This document shows positions 16,459 to 23,727 of a stretch of DNA of 34,181 nucleotides, one piece after another. A program made the translations under genes and the position numbers. The notes below the pieces were generated by a model that saw only the letters and a program-made list of their open reading frames with translations, had not been told where the DNA came from and did not search any database. Positions within the stretch are counted from its first letter, which is position 1; each line of letters opens with the position of its first letter. The stretch is from a bacterium (GTDB lineage: Bacteria; Bacillota; Clostridia; Oscillospirales; Acutalibacteraceae). The DNA is taken from NCBI GenBank assembly GCA_004560045.1, contig SFWF01000011.1:1-34181 (forward strand), in the 5' to 3' direction.

Positions 16459-16600
16459 ATATGACAAAGTCATATAAAAAGGGGGGCATATTATTGCGGC
16501 TTTCGCCGCAGTGATATTCGTGCTTCGCACGAGTGATATACGGCTTCGCCGTGTTATATTTGACCTTCGGTCAAGCGATATGTTTTCCTTACGGAAAAGG
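16459..16600. repeat. Hairpin array 1 (linker GTGATAT)
   Basis: Five short hairpins with different stems follow one another: TGCGGC/GCCGCA (16495-16510), TCGTGC/GCACGA (16518-16532), ACGGC/GCCGT (16540-16552), TTGACC/GGTCAA (16560-16574) and TTTTCC/GGAAAA (16583-16598). The linkers are GTGATAT, GTGATAT, GTTATAT and GCGATAT, beginning at 16511, 16533, 16553 and 16575 (pitch 20-22 bp). A sixth hairpin (ATATGAC/GTCATAT, 16459-16475) lies to the left after a G run. Stems differ but each keeps its pairing, while linkers are nearly constant. It is unlike CRISPR and not a family I can name. Confidence 0.9.
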
Positions 16601-16631
16601 TTAACTGTAGGATAGACCACAACGTTTTATC

Positions 16632-16659
16632 CGCTGACCACTGATCACTGTTTACTGAT
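16632..16659. repeat. Four tandem 7-bp repeats (CACTGAT) forming the end of parB
   Basis: CGCTGAC, CACTGAT, CACTGTT and TACTGAT run without gaps; on the minus strand they read RTCAGTG-like. The repeat supplies the last codons of parB (Ile-Ser-Lys-Gln) and its TGA stop at 16645-16647, so the tract extends from inside the gene into the gene-free region. Confidence 0.8.
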
Positions 16660-17421
16660 AATCACGGTATACTCTATATGAGTATCGGTCTCGTGTCTTT
16701 TGGTTTTGGCGGTGACGCCGCCCATACGCATTGTATCGACTATCTTCGTAAGACTGTTTGCGAAAAGTCTTAAGTCTCCTATAGCCGCCTTTCTTATGGG
16801 CTCGGGCTTTTTCTCGGGGGGAGAAAGCAGCTTTTCGATATACCTGTCGGTATCGGAAACGCTTAGCTGACGGGCCAAAATATAGTCGAGGGCGTTTTCC
16901 CTTTCCTCCTCGGGTATCCGAAGCAGGGCTCTTGCGTGGCGCTCGGTAAGGCCTGCGGCGACTATCCGCTTTTTCAGCTTTTCGCCAAGCTTTAAAAGGC
17001 GAAGCTTATTGGAGAGGGTCGAGGGAGCTATCCCAAGCCTTTCGGAGACCTCGGTCTGACTAAGTCCGTGGCAGAATATGAGTCTGCTTATCCCTTCGGC
17101 CTCCTCGAAAACGCTAAGATCGCTTCTCTGAATATTTTCAATTATTGTATAAAGGTCGGCGGTAATATCATCGGCCTCTCTTATTATGCAGGGTATTTTT
17201 TTAACCCCCGCAAGCTTTGCCGCACGAAGCCTCCGTTCCCCCGCTATAAGCATATATTTTCCTTTTTCGGCCTTTCGGACGATAAGGGGCTGAAGAATTC
17301 CGTTTTCCTTAATGCTTACCGAGAGCTTCTGAAGCTCGTACTCGTCGAAGGTCTTCCTCGGCTGATCTTTCTTTGGAATTATATCCTCGGGCTTTAGTAT
17401 AACAAGCTTTTCGTTAAACAA
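16645..17421 (-). CDS. ParB/Noc-family DNA-binding protein
   Basis: This 258-residue protein has the ParB N-terminal CTP-binding fold with GERRLRAAKLAG (61-72) and ENIQRSDLSVFEEAEG (95-110), and a KorB/ParB helix-turn-helix at about 119-141 (LSQTEVSERLGIAPSTLSN). A C-terminal beta segment ends IEYTVIISK, as in dimerising ParB and Noc proteins. Its position directly after mnmE-mnmG-rsmG is that of noc in Bacillus, where ParA/Soj and ParB/Spo0J follow. Here neither follows, so this may be Noc or the only ParB; sequence alone does not decide. The start is a TTG at 17421 after GGTGAG. It is separated from rsmG by a terminator, so it is probably a unit of its own. No perfect parS or Noc site is in the window. 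Confidence 0.88.
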   Translation of the reverse strand: MFNEKLVILKPEDIIPKKDQPRKTFDEYELQKLSVSIKENGILQPLIVRKAEKGKYMLIAGERRLRAAKLAGVKKIPCIIREADDITADLYTIIENIQRSDLSVFEEAEGISRLIFCHGLSQTEVSERLGIAPSTLSNKLRLLKLGEKLKKRIVAAGLTERHARALLRIPEEERENALDYILARQLSVSDTDRYIEKLLSPPEKKPEPIRKAAIGDLRLFANSLTKIVDTMRMGGVTAKTKRHETDTHIEYTVIISKQ

Positions 17422-17510
17422 TCTCTCACCGCCTTCGTTACCTTAATAATAACTTGTCCCACCGAAAAAATCCAGCAATTTCGGTCGGGAAAATTCGACG
17501 GGTATAATAA

Positions 17511-17536
17511 AAACAACCGCTTTAAAGCGGTTGTTT
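17511..17536 (-). terminator. Terminator of the mnmE-mnmG-rsmG operon
   Basis: The 26-base palindrome at 17511-17536 (arms AAACAACCGC and GCGGTTGTTT) contains the rsmG stop codon in its centre and is followed by TTTTTATTAT on the minus strand. Confidence 0.88.
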
Positions 17537-18235
17537 AGATATTTTTGCGGATATTCTCGGGTATTTTGGCGGAGTTTGCGAAATCTTTTTGGTAATAACG
17601 AAGCATCTTTTCTCTTCTCCCGTAAGGGTCGTCTCCTTTATCTCGGCCTTTCCGCCTCCTAAAATTCCCGCGGCCTTTCTCGCCTCGCCAAGCTCCTCGG
17701 CGGCAGAGGGGCCCTTCATTGCGCAGAAAACTCCTCCTACCTTTACAAGGGGAAGGCAGTATTCGTATAAAACGTTAAGCCGAGAGACGGCTCTTGCGGT
17801 GGCAAGGTCGAAGCGCTCGCGGTAGCTTTGGTTCTTTCCTGCCTCCTCGGCGCGCAGATGCACCGTTTTGACCTCGAGGCCGAGTGACTTTGCCACCTCG
17901 TCGAGGAAAACGAGCCGCTTATTAAGTCCGTCCATAAGGGTTATTTCGATATCGGGACGAAGAATTTTTAAAACCATTCCGGGAAAGCCTGCCCCCGTAC
18001 CAACGTCCACTACCTTAGCGTTAGCGGGCAGCTTTACGGCGCTGAGCAAAAGGGCGCAGTCTAAAAAGTGCTTCACGACGATGCCCTCGGGGTCGGTAAT
18101 AGCGGTAAGATTTATTTTTTCATTCCACTCTCTAAGCAGGTCGGCATATTTTATAAGCCTTTCACGGGCTTTTTCGTCAACGGTTATTCCGAGACCCTCA
18201 AGAGGGGTCAGCATAAGCTCTATTGGATAGTTCAA
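17522..18235 (-). CDS. rsmG: 16S rRNA (guanine-527-N7)-methyltransferase
   Basis: RsmG (GidB) methylates N7 of G527 in 16S rRNA. This 237-residue Rossmann-fold protein has the SAM motif VDVGTGAGFPG (76-86), the N-terminal LLREWNEKINLTAITDPEGIVVKHFLDC typical of the family, and TARAVSRLNVLYEYCLPLVKVGG further on. The start is a TTG at 18235 with GGAGG seven bases upstream and directly follows mnmG. Translation ends inside the operon terminator. Confidence 0.96.
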   Translation of the reverse strand: MNYPIELMLTPLEGLGITVDEKARERLIKYADLLREWNEKINLTAITDPEGIVVKHFLDCALLLSAVKLPANAKVVDVGTGAGFPGMVLKILRPDIEITLMDGLNKRLVFLDEVAKSLGLEVKTVHLRAEEAGKNQSYRERFDLATARAVSRLNVLYEYCLPLVKVGGVFCAMKGPSAAEELGEARKAAGILGGGKAEIKETTLTGEEKRCFVITKKISQTPPKYPRISAKISKQPL

Positions 18236-18238
18236 TTT

Positions 18239-20107
18239 TTATCCTCCGTTTTTCTGTGTCAGTATTAGAAGCACCGTTACGTCGGAGGGGCTTACCCCCG
18301 ATATGCGGGAGGCCTGACCGATGTTTTCGGGACGTATTTTCTGAAGCTTTTCGCGGGCCTCAAGGCGCAGTCCCTCAACCGACGTATAGTCGATATCCTC
18401 GGGAAGCTTTCGGTTTTCGAGACGAAGCATATCGTCGACCTGAGCCTGCTGACGGGAGATATAACCCTCGTACTTGATCTCGGTTTCGGCCTTCAGGGCT
18501 ACCTCATAGGGCAGGTCGGGACGGCCGACGTCCACTTCGGCAAGGTCGAAATAGGATACCTCGGGACGCTTTATAAGCTCGGCAAGCTTAATTCCCGTAG
18601 AAAGCGGCGTCGTGCCTAACCTTTCGAGAATTTGGTTTATTTTTTCGCCCGGGGCTACGGTCGAATGACGGAGGCGGTATATCTCCTCCTCCTTCATAGC
18701 CTTTCTCTCAAGGAATTTATTATAGGTCTCCTCGTCTATAAGTCCGATCTCGTAGCCTATAGGCATAAGCCTTTCATCGGCATTATCCTGACGGAGAAGG
18801 AGGCGGTATTCGCTTCGGCTGGTCATCATACGGTATGGGTCGGAGCAGCCCTTGGTTACAAGGTCGTCGATAAGGGTTCCGATATAGGAGGAGGCACGGG
18901 AAAGGATAAGGGGGGATAGTCCCATATTTTTTCTTGCGGCGTTTATTCCCGCGATAAGTCCCTGCGCGGCGGCCTCCTCATAGCCCGAGGAGCCGTTGAA
19001 CTGACCCGCGCCGTAAAGACCCGAATGGTCCTTAAATTCTAACGATGCGGTCAGGGCAAGGGGGTCGACGCAGTCGTATTCTATCGCGTAGGCGTTACGC
19101 ATTATCTGTACCTTTTCGAGACCCTTTATAGAATGATAAATTTCGATCTGAACCTCTTCGGGGAGGGAGGAGGACATACCCTGAAGGTACATTTCCTCGG
19201 TATCGGCACCGCAGGGCTCGATAAAAAGCTGATGCCGTTTCTTATCGGCAAAGCGCATTATTTTATCCTCGATAGAGGGGCAGTAGCGGGGGCCGACACC
19301 CTCGATAACACCCGAATAGAGGGGGGAGCGGTGAATATTATCGAGAATTACCTGCTTGGTTTTATCGTTGGTGTAGCTGATGTGGCAGACCACAGAGTTT
19401 TCGGGGAGCTTTTCGGTTTTATAGGAGAAGGGAATTATGCGCTCGTCCCCCGGCTGAACCTCGAGCTCGGAAAAGTCGATAGAGCTTTTAAGCACGCGGG
19501 CAGGGGTTCCCGTTTTAAAGCGACGGAGTGGAATATCGAGCCTTTTAAGGGCATCCGACAGACCCTCTGCGGCAAAGAGGCCGTCGGGGCCTCCCGAGTA
19601 GGACGCTTCACCGACGAAAATTTTACCCGCAAGGAAGGTTCCCGTGGCGAGAATTACCGTCCTACATACGTATTCGGCCGAAAGACGGGTAACGAGGTGC
19701 CAACCGTCCTCGGCGGGAAACATATCGACTACCTCGGCCTGCTTTAAAATAAGATTTTCCTGCAGCTCTACGGTGTGCTTCATAAGGGCGGCATAGGCCT
19801 TACGGTCGATCTGAGCGCGAAGAGAATGCACCGCAGGACCCTTACCTAAATTCAGCATACGGCTCTGCAGCGTGGTTTTATCGGCGGCAACACCCATCTC
19901 TCCTCCGAGAGCGTCTATCTCGCGGACGAGATGACCCTTTGCGGTACCTCCGATGGAGGGGTTGCAGGGCATATTGCCGACAGAATCGAGATTTATACAA
20001 AACATTACCGTTTTTTGGTTCAGTCTTGCGGCGGCAAGAGCGGCCTCTATACCCGCGTGACCTGCACCGATTACGGCAACGTCGAAATTACCTGCAAAAT
20101 AGTTCAA
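18239..20107 (-). CDS. mnmG: tRNA uridine-5-carboxymethylaminomethyl modification enzyme, FAD subunit
   Basis: MnmG (GidA) works with MnmE to install the cmnm5 group at wobble U34 of several tRNAs, using FAD, NADH and a folate. The protein has 622 residues, the usual length. It shows the FAD dinucleotide motif VIGAGHAGIEAA (12-23), CNPSIGGTAKGHLVREIDALGG (48-69 region), FKTGTPARV and the C-terminal Met-rich region MTSRSEYRLLLRQDNAD. The start is a TTG at 20107 with AAAGGATGAT upstream; the nearby ATG is out of frame. It lies 90 bp after mnmE and 3 bp before rsmG. Confidence 0.98.
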   Translation of the reverse strand: MNYFAGNFDVAVIGAGHAGIEAALAAARLNQKTVMFCINLDSVGNMPCNPSIGGTAKGHLVREIDALGGEMGVAADKTTLQSRMLNLGKGPAVHSLRAQIDRKAYAALMKHTVELQENLILKQAEVVDMFPAEDGWHLVTRLSAEYVCRTVILATGTFLAGKIFVGEASYSGGPDGLFAAEGLSDALKRLDIPLRRFKTGTPARVLKSSIDFSELEVQPGDERIIPFSYKTEKLPENSVVCHISYTNDKTKQVILDNIHRSPLYSGVIEGVGPRYCPSIEDKIMRFADKKRHQLFIEPCGADTEEMYLQGMSSSLPEEVQIEIYHSIKGLEKVQIMRNAYAIEYDCVDPLALTASLEFKDHSGLYGAGQFNGSSGYEEAAAQGLIAGINAARKNMGLSPLILSRASSYIGTLIDDLVTKGCSDPYRMMTSRSEYRLLLRQDNADERLMPIGYEIGLIDEETYNKFLERKAMKEEEIYRLRHSTVAPGEKINQILERLGTTPLSTGIKLAELIKRPEVSYFDLAEVDVGRPDLPYEVALKAETEIKYEGYISRQQAQVDDMLRLENRKLPEDIDYTSVEGLRLEAREKLQKIRPENIGQASRISGVSPSDVTVLLILTQKNGG

Positions 20108-20197
20108 GTTTTTATCATCCTTTATGTAAGATGTTATCTTTACGGCCGACAGTTTTTTTGTAAAAAGCCGTTCGGCAGAAAATTTATCGGGCCGAGC

Positions 20198-21559
20198 TTA
20201 CTTTCCGACGCAAAAGCGTCTGAATACCTCGTCGGCAACCTCGTTGGTTACCCGTTTTCCGTCGAGGGTATAAAGCAGGGTCAGCGCATCGTCGACGCAA
20301 ACACCTACCGCGTCTATGGTGAAGCCTGCGGTAAGGAGGTTTTTGGCTTCGTTAACGGCGGCCGCCGCCTTTTTAGTAAGATCAAACTGCCTTTCGCTAA
20401 GCAGTATGGCGGCATCGGGGTCGAGGTTTTCCTGCCCTACCGTATGGGCTACCGCCTTTTCCAGCTCCTCGGCGCCTATACCCTCCTTGGCCGAAACAAG
20501 TACGGTTCTAAAGCCTTCGAAGGCGGTTTCGTCGAGGGTCTTTCCGATATCGGATTTATTCAGCACGATAACCGTATTCTCCGCCGATAAAAGGGAGATT
20601 ATATCCTTGTCGTCCGAGTCGAGTTCGGAGGAAATATCGAAGACGGCAAGCACAAGCTGTGACGAGGCGATACGTTCCTTTGCAAGGCCTACGCCAAGCT
20701 CCTCCACGGGATCATCTGAGGCGCGGATACCTGCGGTATCGGCAAGGATAAGGGTTATATCCCCAACTCTGACGGTGTTTTCGATAATATCGCGGGTCGT
20801 TCCCGCAATATCGGTAACTATCGAACGCTTTTCCCCCGACAGGAGGTTCATAAGGGTGGATTTTCCGACGTTGGGCTTGCCGACGATGGCGGTTTTTACC
20901 CCCTCACGAAGCACCGTTCCGCTATGATAGGTCGAGAGCAGACGCTCGAGCTTACTCAGGGCAAGGTTTATCAGCCTTAAGAAATTATCCTCGGAAAGGT
21001 CGGGAAGCTCCTCGTCGGGATAGTCGCTGTAGGCGGCAAAGTCGGCCGAAAGCTCTAAAAGAACAGACTCTATTTCGGAGATCTCCTCGGAGGTCCTACC
21101 GCTTTTTGCGGCGAGCTGAGCTTTAAGCTCCTGACCGCTTTTTGCGTTTATAAGGCCCATAACGCTTTCGGCCTCGGCAAGGTCGAGCTTTCCGTTTAAA
21201 AAGGCCCTTTTGGTAAATTCACCGGGACCGGCGGCCATAGCTCCCGCAGAAAGCACGGCCTCTAAAACCGCCGAGGTCACAAAGCGGCCGCCGTGGCAGG
21301 AAATTTCACAGACGTCCTCTCCCGTATAGCTTTTAGGCTCGCGGAAAACGGTTACTACCGCCTCGTCGATAGGACCGTCCTCGCCCTTTATATGACCGAA
21401 AAGGGCGGTATAGCCCGAAAGACTTTCGAGCTTTTTGCCCGAGACCGAAACGAATATTTTATCGCATATTTCTATCGCGTCCCGTCCCGATACGCGGATA
21501 AGGCTTATTCCTCCCTCCCCTATTGGGGTAGAGATCGCGGCAACGGTTCTTTCCGACAC
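20198..21559 (-). CDS. mnmE: tRNA modification GTPase MnmE
   Basis: GTPase partner of MnmG. The 453-residue protein has the N-terminal folate-binding domain (AAISTPIGEGGISLIRVSG, then GPGEFTKRAFLNGKLDLAEAE), a G domain with G1 GKPNVGKS (227-234), G2 at T254-T255, G3 DTAG (274-277) and G4 NKSD (334-337), and the C-terminal FCVGK in place of the usual C(I/L/V)GK, with the conserved Cys at 450. I take the GTG at 21559 as start because AGAGGTGAT lies just before it and the conserved N-terminus follows at once; an ATG seven codons earlier lacks a good SD. The genes usually found upstream of mnmE (yidC, jag) are absent; a divergent zinc-ribbon gene is there instead. Confidence 0.97.
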   Translation of the reverse strand: MSERTVAAISTPIGEGGISLIRVSGRDAIEICDKIFVSVSGKKLESLSGYTALFGHIKGEDGPIDEAVVTVFREPKSYTGEDVCEISCHGGRFVTSAVLEAVLSAGAMAAGPGEFTKRAFLNGKLDLAEAESVMGLINAKSGQELKAQLAAKSGRTSEEISEIESVLLELSADFAAYSDYPDEELPDLSEDNFLRLINLALSKLERLLSTYHSGTVLREGVKTAIVGKPNVGKSTLMNLLSGEKRSIVTDIAGTTRDIIENTVRVGDITLILADTAGIRASDDPVEELGVGLAKERIASSQLVLAVFDISSELDSDDKDIISLLSAENTVIVLNKSDIGKTLDETAFEGFRTVLVSAKEGIGAEELEKAVAHTVGQENLDPDAAILLSERQFDLTKKAAAAVNEAKNLLTAGFTIDAVGVCVDDALTLLYTLDGKRVTNEVADEVFRRFCVGK

Positions 21560-21592
21560 GGTATCACCTCTTTTGTCCATTTTAACCTATAT

Positions 21593-21621
21593 ATTTTATC
21601 ATAATTTATATAAATAATCAA
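21593..21621 (-). promoter_or_regulatory. Promoter for mnmE-mnmG-rsmG
   Basis: TTGATT (21621-21616) and TAAAAT (21598-21593) are 17 bp apart on the minus strand, and TG lies one base before the -10 box (extended -10). Confidence 0.7.
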
Positions 21622-21636
21622 TATTTCTTTAAACGG

Positions 21637-21664
21637 TTGCTTTTTAGCGAAAAAATGTTATAAT
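21637..21664 (+). promoter_or_regulatory. Promoter for the zinc-ribbon gene
   Basis: TTGCTT (21637-21642) and TATAAT (21659-21664) are 16 bp apart on the plus strand, with TG one base before the -10 box. The start codon is 32 bp downstream, after TGGAGG. Confidence 0.78.
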
Positions 21665-21695
21665 TGTTTAAAAAAGATACTGGAGGTTTACTTTT

Positions 21696-22235
21696 ATGCA
21701 TACTCCCGAAATTGACGCATTAAACGCACAGATCGCCGAACAGCAGAAGCTTATGAACGAGGCTCTTATCGAGCTTGGTGACGCCTACGCCCGTAAATAC
21801 GGCCCGTCCTACGACCCTACCTTTACCCCTATTTTCAACAAGATCTTCGCCGCTCAGAACGCTATCGGCACAAAGCTTAACGAAATAAGAGCTTTAAAGG
21901 GACTTACCCTCTGCCAAAACTGCAGAAACGAGTATTCTATGAGCGCACCTGCCTGCACTAACTGCGGTTGCCTCAACCCGTCCTATATTCCTCCCGCACC
22001 GATAGAGCCCGTTATGCCTGCCGCTCCCGTTATGCCTGCGGCTCAGAGCAGAGCTTGTACCGCCTGCGGTGCTCCTCTTAAGGAGGGTAACCTTTTCTGT
22101 ACCAACTGCGGTAAAAGGATAGAAGAAGCTCCCGCACCCGCACCTGCTCCTCAGGGAAAGATCTGCCAAGGCTGTGGCGCGGTCATGTCCGAGGCAAGCG
22201 CTTTTTGCTCAAACTGCGGCGCAAGACTGCAGTAA
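21696..22235 (+). CDS. Protein with three zinc ribbons and an N-terminal coiled coil
   Basis: This 179-residue protein begins with a helical, probably coiled-coil segment (residues 1-70). It then has three CxxC...CxxC zinc ribbons: CQNC...CTNC at about 73-91, CTAC...CTNC at about 121-139 and CQGC...CSNC at about 158-175. The ribbons are joined by Pro/Ala linkers (IPPAPIEPVMPAAPVMPAA). No enzyme domain is present, so an adaptor or protein- or nucleic-acid-binding role is likely. TGGAGG precedes the ATG. The next gene starts 10 bp downstream, and the two form an operon ending at a strong terminator. Confidence 0.85.
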   Translation: MHTPEIDALNAQIAEQQKLMNEALIELGDAYARKYGPSYDPTFTPIFNKIFAAQNAIGTKLNEIRALKGLTLCQNCRNEYSMSAPACTNCGCLNPSYIPPAPIEPVMPAAPVMPAAQSRACTACGAPLKEGNLFCTNCGKRIEEAPAPAPAPQGKICQGCGAVMSEASAFCSNCGARLQ

Positions 22236-22244
22236 GGTGAAGTA

Positions 22245-22691
22245 ATGAGAGAATTTTTCACTAAATACAGAATTTGGTATCTTGCTACCTTCCTTGTTCA
22301 GCTTATTTGCGGTTTTCTTATTTTCCTGCCGCATTTCGCATACGAGGAGGCAGGAGAGGTCCTTTCCTACTCGGTTCCTTATTTTTACGAGGAGATCGGA
22401 CTTGCGGCCATATATTCCACTACTATGATCGTATATTTCTTCGCCACCGCTCCCCTTTTTATCGGCGGATTTTTAAGGGATTTAAAGCGTTGGCCAGCGG
22501 TATTTTCCCTGGTCATTGCCTCCCTTTATACCCTGCTTAACGGTATATGGATGGGACTTGTGCTTGCGGCGGGAATGACTACCACAGGTACCTTTACACC
22601 GACCTTTTGGTTCTACCTTTACGCGGTCATTCAGTTTGCCGAAATCGCGAACCTCATATTTCTTATAGTAAAGGTTAACCCCGAAACCTAA
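22245..22691 (+). CDS. Four-helix membrane protein of unknown function
   Basis: This 148-residue protein has four hydrophobic segments, at about 11-28, 46-68, 82-105 and 116-142. I do not recognise a family. AAGGTGA at the end of the previous gene serves as SD for the ATG at 22245. Co-transcription with the zinc-ribbon protein suggests the two act together; zinc-ribbon proteins paired with small membrane proteins are frequent in Bacillota, but no function follows from that. Confidence 0.75.
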   Translation: MREFFTKYRIWYLATFLVQLICGFLIFLPHFAYEEAGEVLSYSVPYFYEEIGLAAIYSTTMIVYFFATAPLFIGGFLRDLKRWPAVFSLVIASLYTLLNGIWMGLVLAAGMTTTGTFTPTFWFYLYAVIQFAEIANLIFLIVKVNPET

Positions 22692-22712
22692 ACCGTAAAG
22701 AAAAGCCTAAAC

Positions 22713-22742
22713 AAATCGCCTTCGGATATCCGAAGGCGATTT
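22713..22742. terminator. Bidirectional terminator between convergent genes
   Basis: A perfect 30-base palindrome whose arms are AAATCGCCTTCGG and CCGAAGGCGATTT around ATAT. It sits between the stop codons at 22691 and 22748 and serves both strands. Confidence 0.93.
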
Positions 22743-22747
22743 ATTAT

Positions 22748-23635
22748 TTAATGCTTTTTAAAATGAATGACTCCACGACCCCAGCCGGGCTTATGTCCTG
22801 CCTTAAGCCAGCCGATATAGGCTCTCTGAAGAGAGGTGTCGGAGGGGAAGGTATCGACCTCCTTGGAGTCGGTATTGAAGATTCTCCAAAGGTCGTGACC
22901 GTCGCTATGATAGCCCGAATCGATTATGGTAAAGAAGTCCATAAAGGAAAGTATTCGGGAATTTTTGGGGAGGAACTCGCGATGCTCGGGGAAAAGAAGC
23001 CAGGAGCCGCAATGAAAGAGTACCTCGTCTCCGGGGAATTCGTCACCGTAAAACTCAGCCGCCATTTTAAGAGATTTCTCTACGTCCTCGGGCAGCAGGG
23101 GTCCGAGACCGGGAATATGAATGTTTATGACCTTTTGGCCGGTATAGTGCTTATTTTCCTCGTTCCCGATCTCGGGGATGGACGAGATCTCATACTGAAG
23201 ACGGCCGAGACCGAAGCGAGACAAATTAAAGAAGCCGATAAACCAATCGGCAACGAAGCTTCCCCAGACGCCTCGGACCTTTTTACATTCCATAAGCTTT
23301 GCGCCAAGGTCCTTCATCGACTGATACCAGATTGCCTCGTCGATACCCTCTTTTTTATATCTTTCCTTAAGGTGACGGGCGATAAGGACGAAGAAAAGCA
23401 GCTCGGCCGTTTCGCTTCGTATATCCCCTTCCTTAAAGGTCGCTCTGAGCTCCTGAACGGTGTCCCAAAGGTTGCATTCGCCGTCTGAAAAATAGGCTTC
23501 GACAAGCTCGAAATAGCGTTTGTTATCCTTAAGCTTTTCTAAAACCTCATCGTGGGCGACGTAGGCCTCCTCGGGCCAATCAAACTCGTCGCAGAAGGCT
23601 TTCAGCCAGGCTTTATGTTCAGAAAAATTTTGCAT
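22748..23635 (-). CDS. GNAT-like acyltransferase-domain protein (NAT_N / GNAT_C type)
   Basis: This 295-residue protein resembles the Clostridia family annotated as acyltransferase domain-containing protein (formerly DUF5596). An N-terminal helical half runs over residues 1-130. A C-terminal GNAT-like half begins with FNLSRFGLGRLQYE and continues with INIHIPGLGPLLPEDVEKSL, VLFHCGSWLLFPEHREFLP and WRIFNT. The acceptor is unknown. The ATG at 23635 has AGAGGT before it. It has its own promoter although it directly follows the alpha-L-rhamnosidase on the same strand. Such genes often sit beside glycoside hydrolases, so a sugar acceptor is possible, but that is inference. Confidence 0.75.
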   Translation of the reverse strand: MQNFSEHKAWLKAFCDEFDWPEEAYVAHDEVLEKLKDNKRYFELVEAYFSDGECNLWDTVQELRATFKEGDIRSETAELLFFVLIARHLKERYKKEGIDEAIWYQSMKDLGAKLMECKKVRGVWGSFVADWFIGFFNLSRFGLGRLQYEISSIPEIGNEENKHYTGQKVINIHIPGLGPLLPEDVEKSLKMAAEFYGDEFPGDEVLFHCGSWLLFPEHREFLPKNSRILSFMDFFTIIDSGYHSDGHDLWRIFNTDSKEVDTFPSDTSLQRAYIGWLKAGHKPGWGRGVIHFKKH

Positions 23636-23672
23636 AATAATAACCTCTTTATCCTATGGATTTATTAGAATC

Positions 23673-23701
23673 ATTATACGATAAGCGCCATTCCCCGTCA
23701 A
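23673..23701 (-). promoter_or_regulatory. Promoter for the GNAT-like gene
   Basis: TTGACG (23701-23696) and a perfect TATAAT (23678-23673) are 17 bp apart on the minus strand, in the 92-bp gap after the rhamnosidase stop. Confidence 0.82.
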
Positions 23702-23727
23702 GGGTTTCAGTCCGTAGCCGTTTGGTT

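Noticed and set aside
16372..16476. A 34-codon open frame inside the candidate small RNA
   Set aside because: Only two bases separate its SD-like sequence from the ATG, and the frame reads through the terminator stem.
16459..16600. Array 1 as a CRISPR array
   Set aside because: The inserts are self-complementary and 13-16 bp, the constant part is only 7 bp, and no cas gene is present; the same holds for the arrays at 27361 and 33990.
16294..16620. A 108-codon minus-strand open frame across the gene-free region and hairpin array 1
   Set aside because: It is built from the array units, has no SD or family sequence, and crosses the terminator stem and both promoter boxes.
17478..17497. A Noc-site-like sequence (ATTTC...GGGAAAAT) upstream of parB
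   Set aside because: Spacing and centre do not match the 14-bp ATTTCCCGGGAAAT consensus, and no parS-like palindrome is near.
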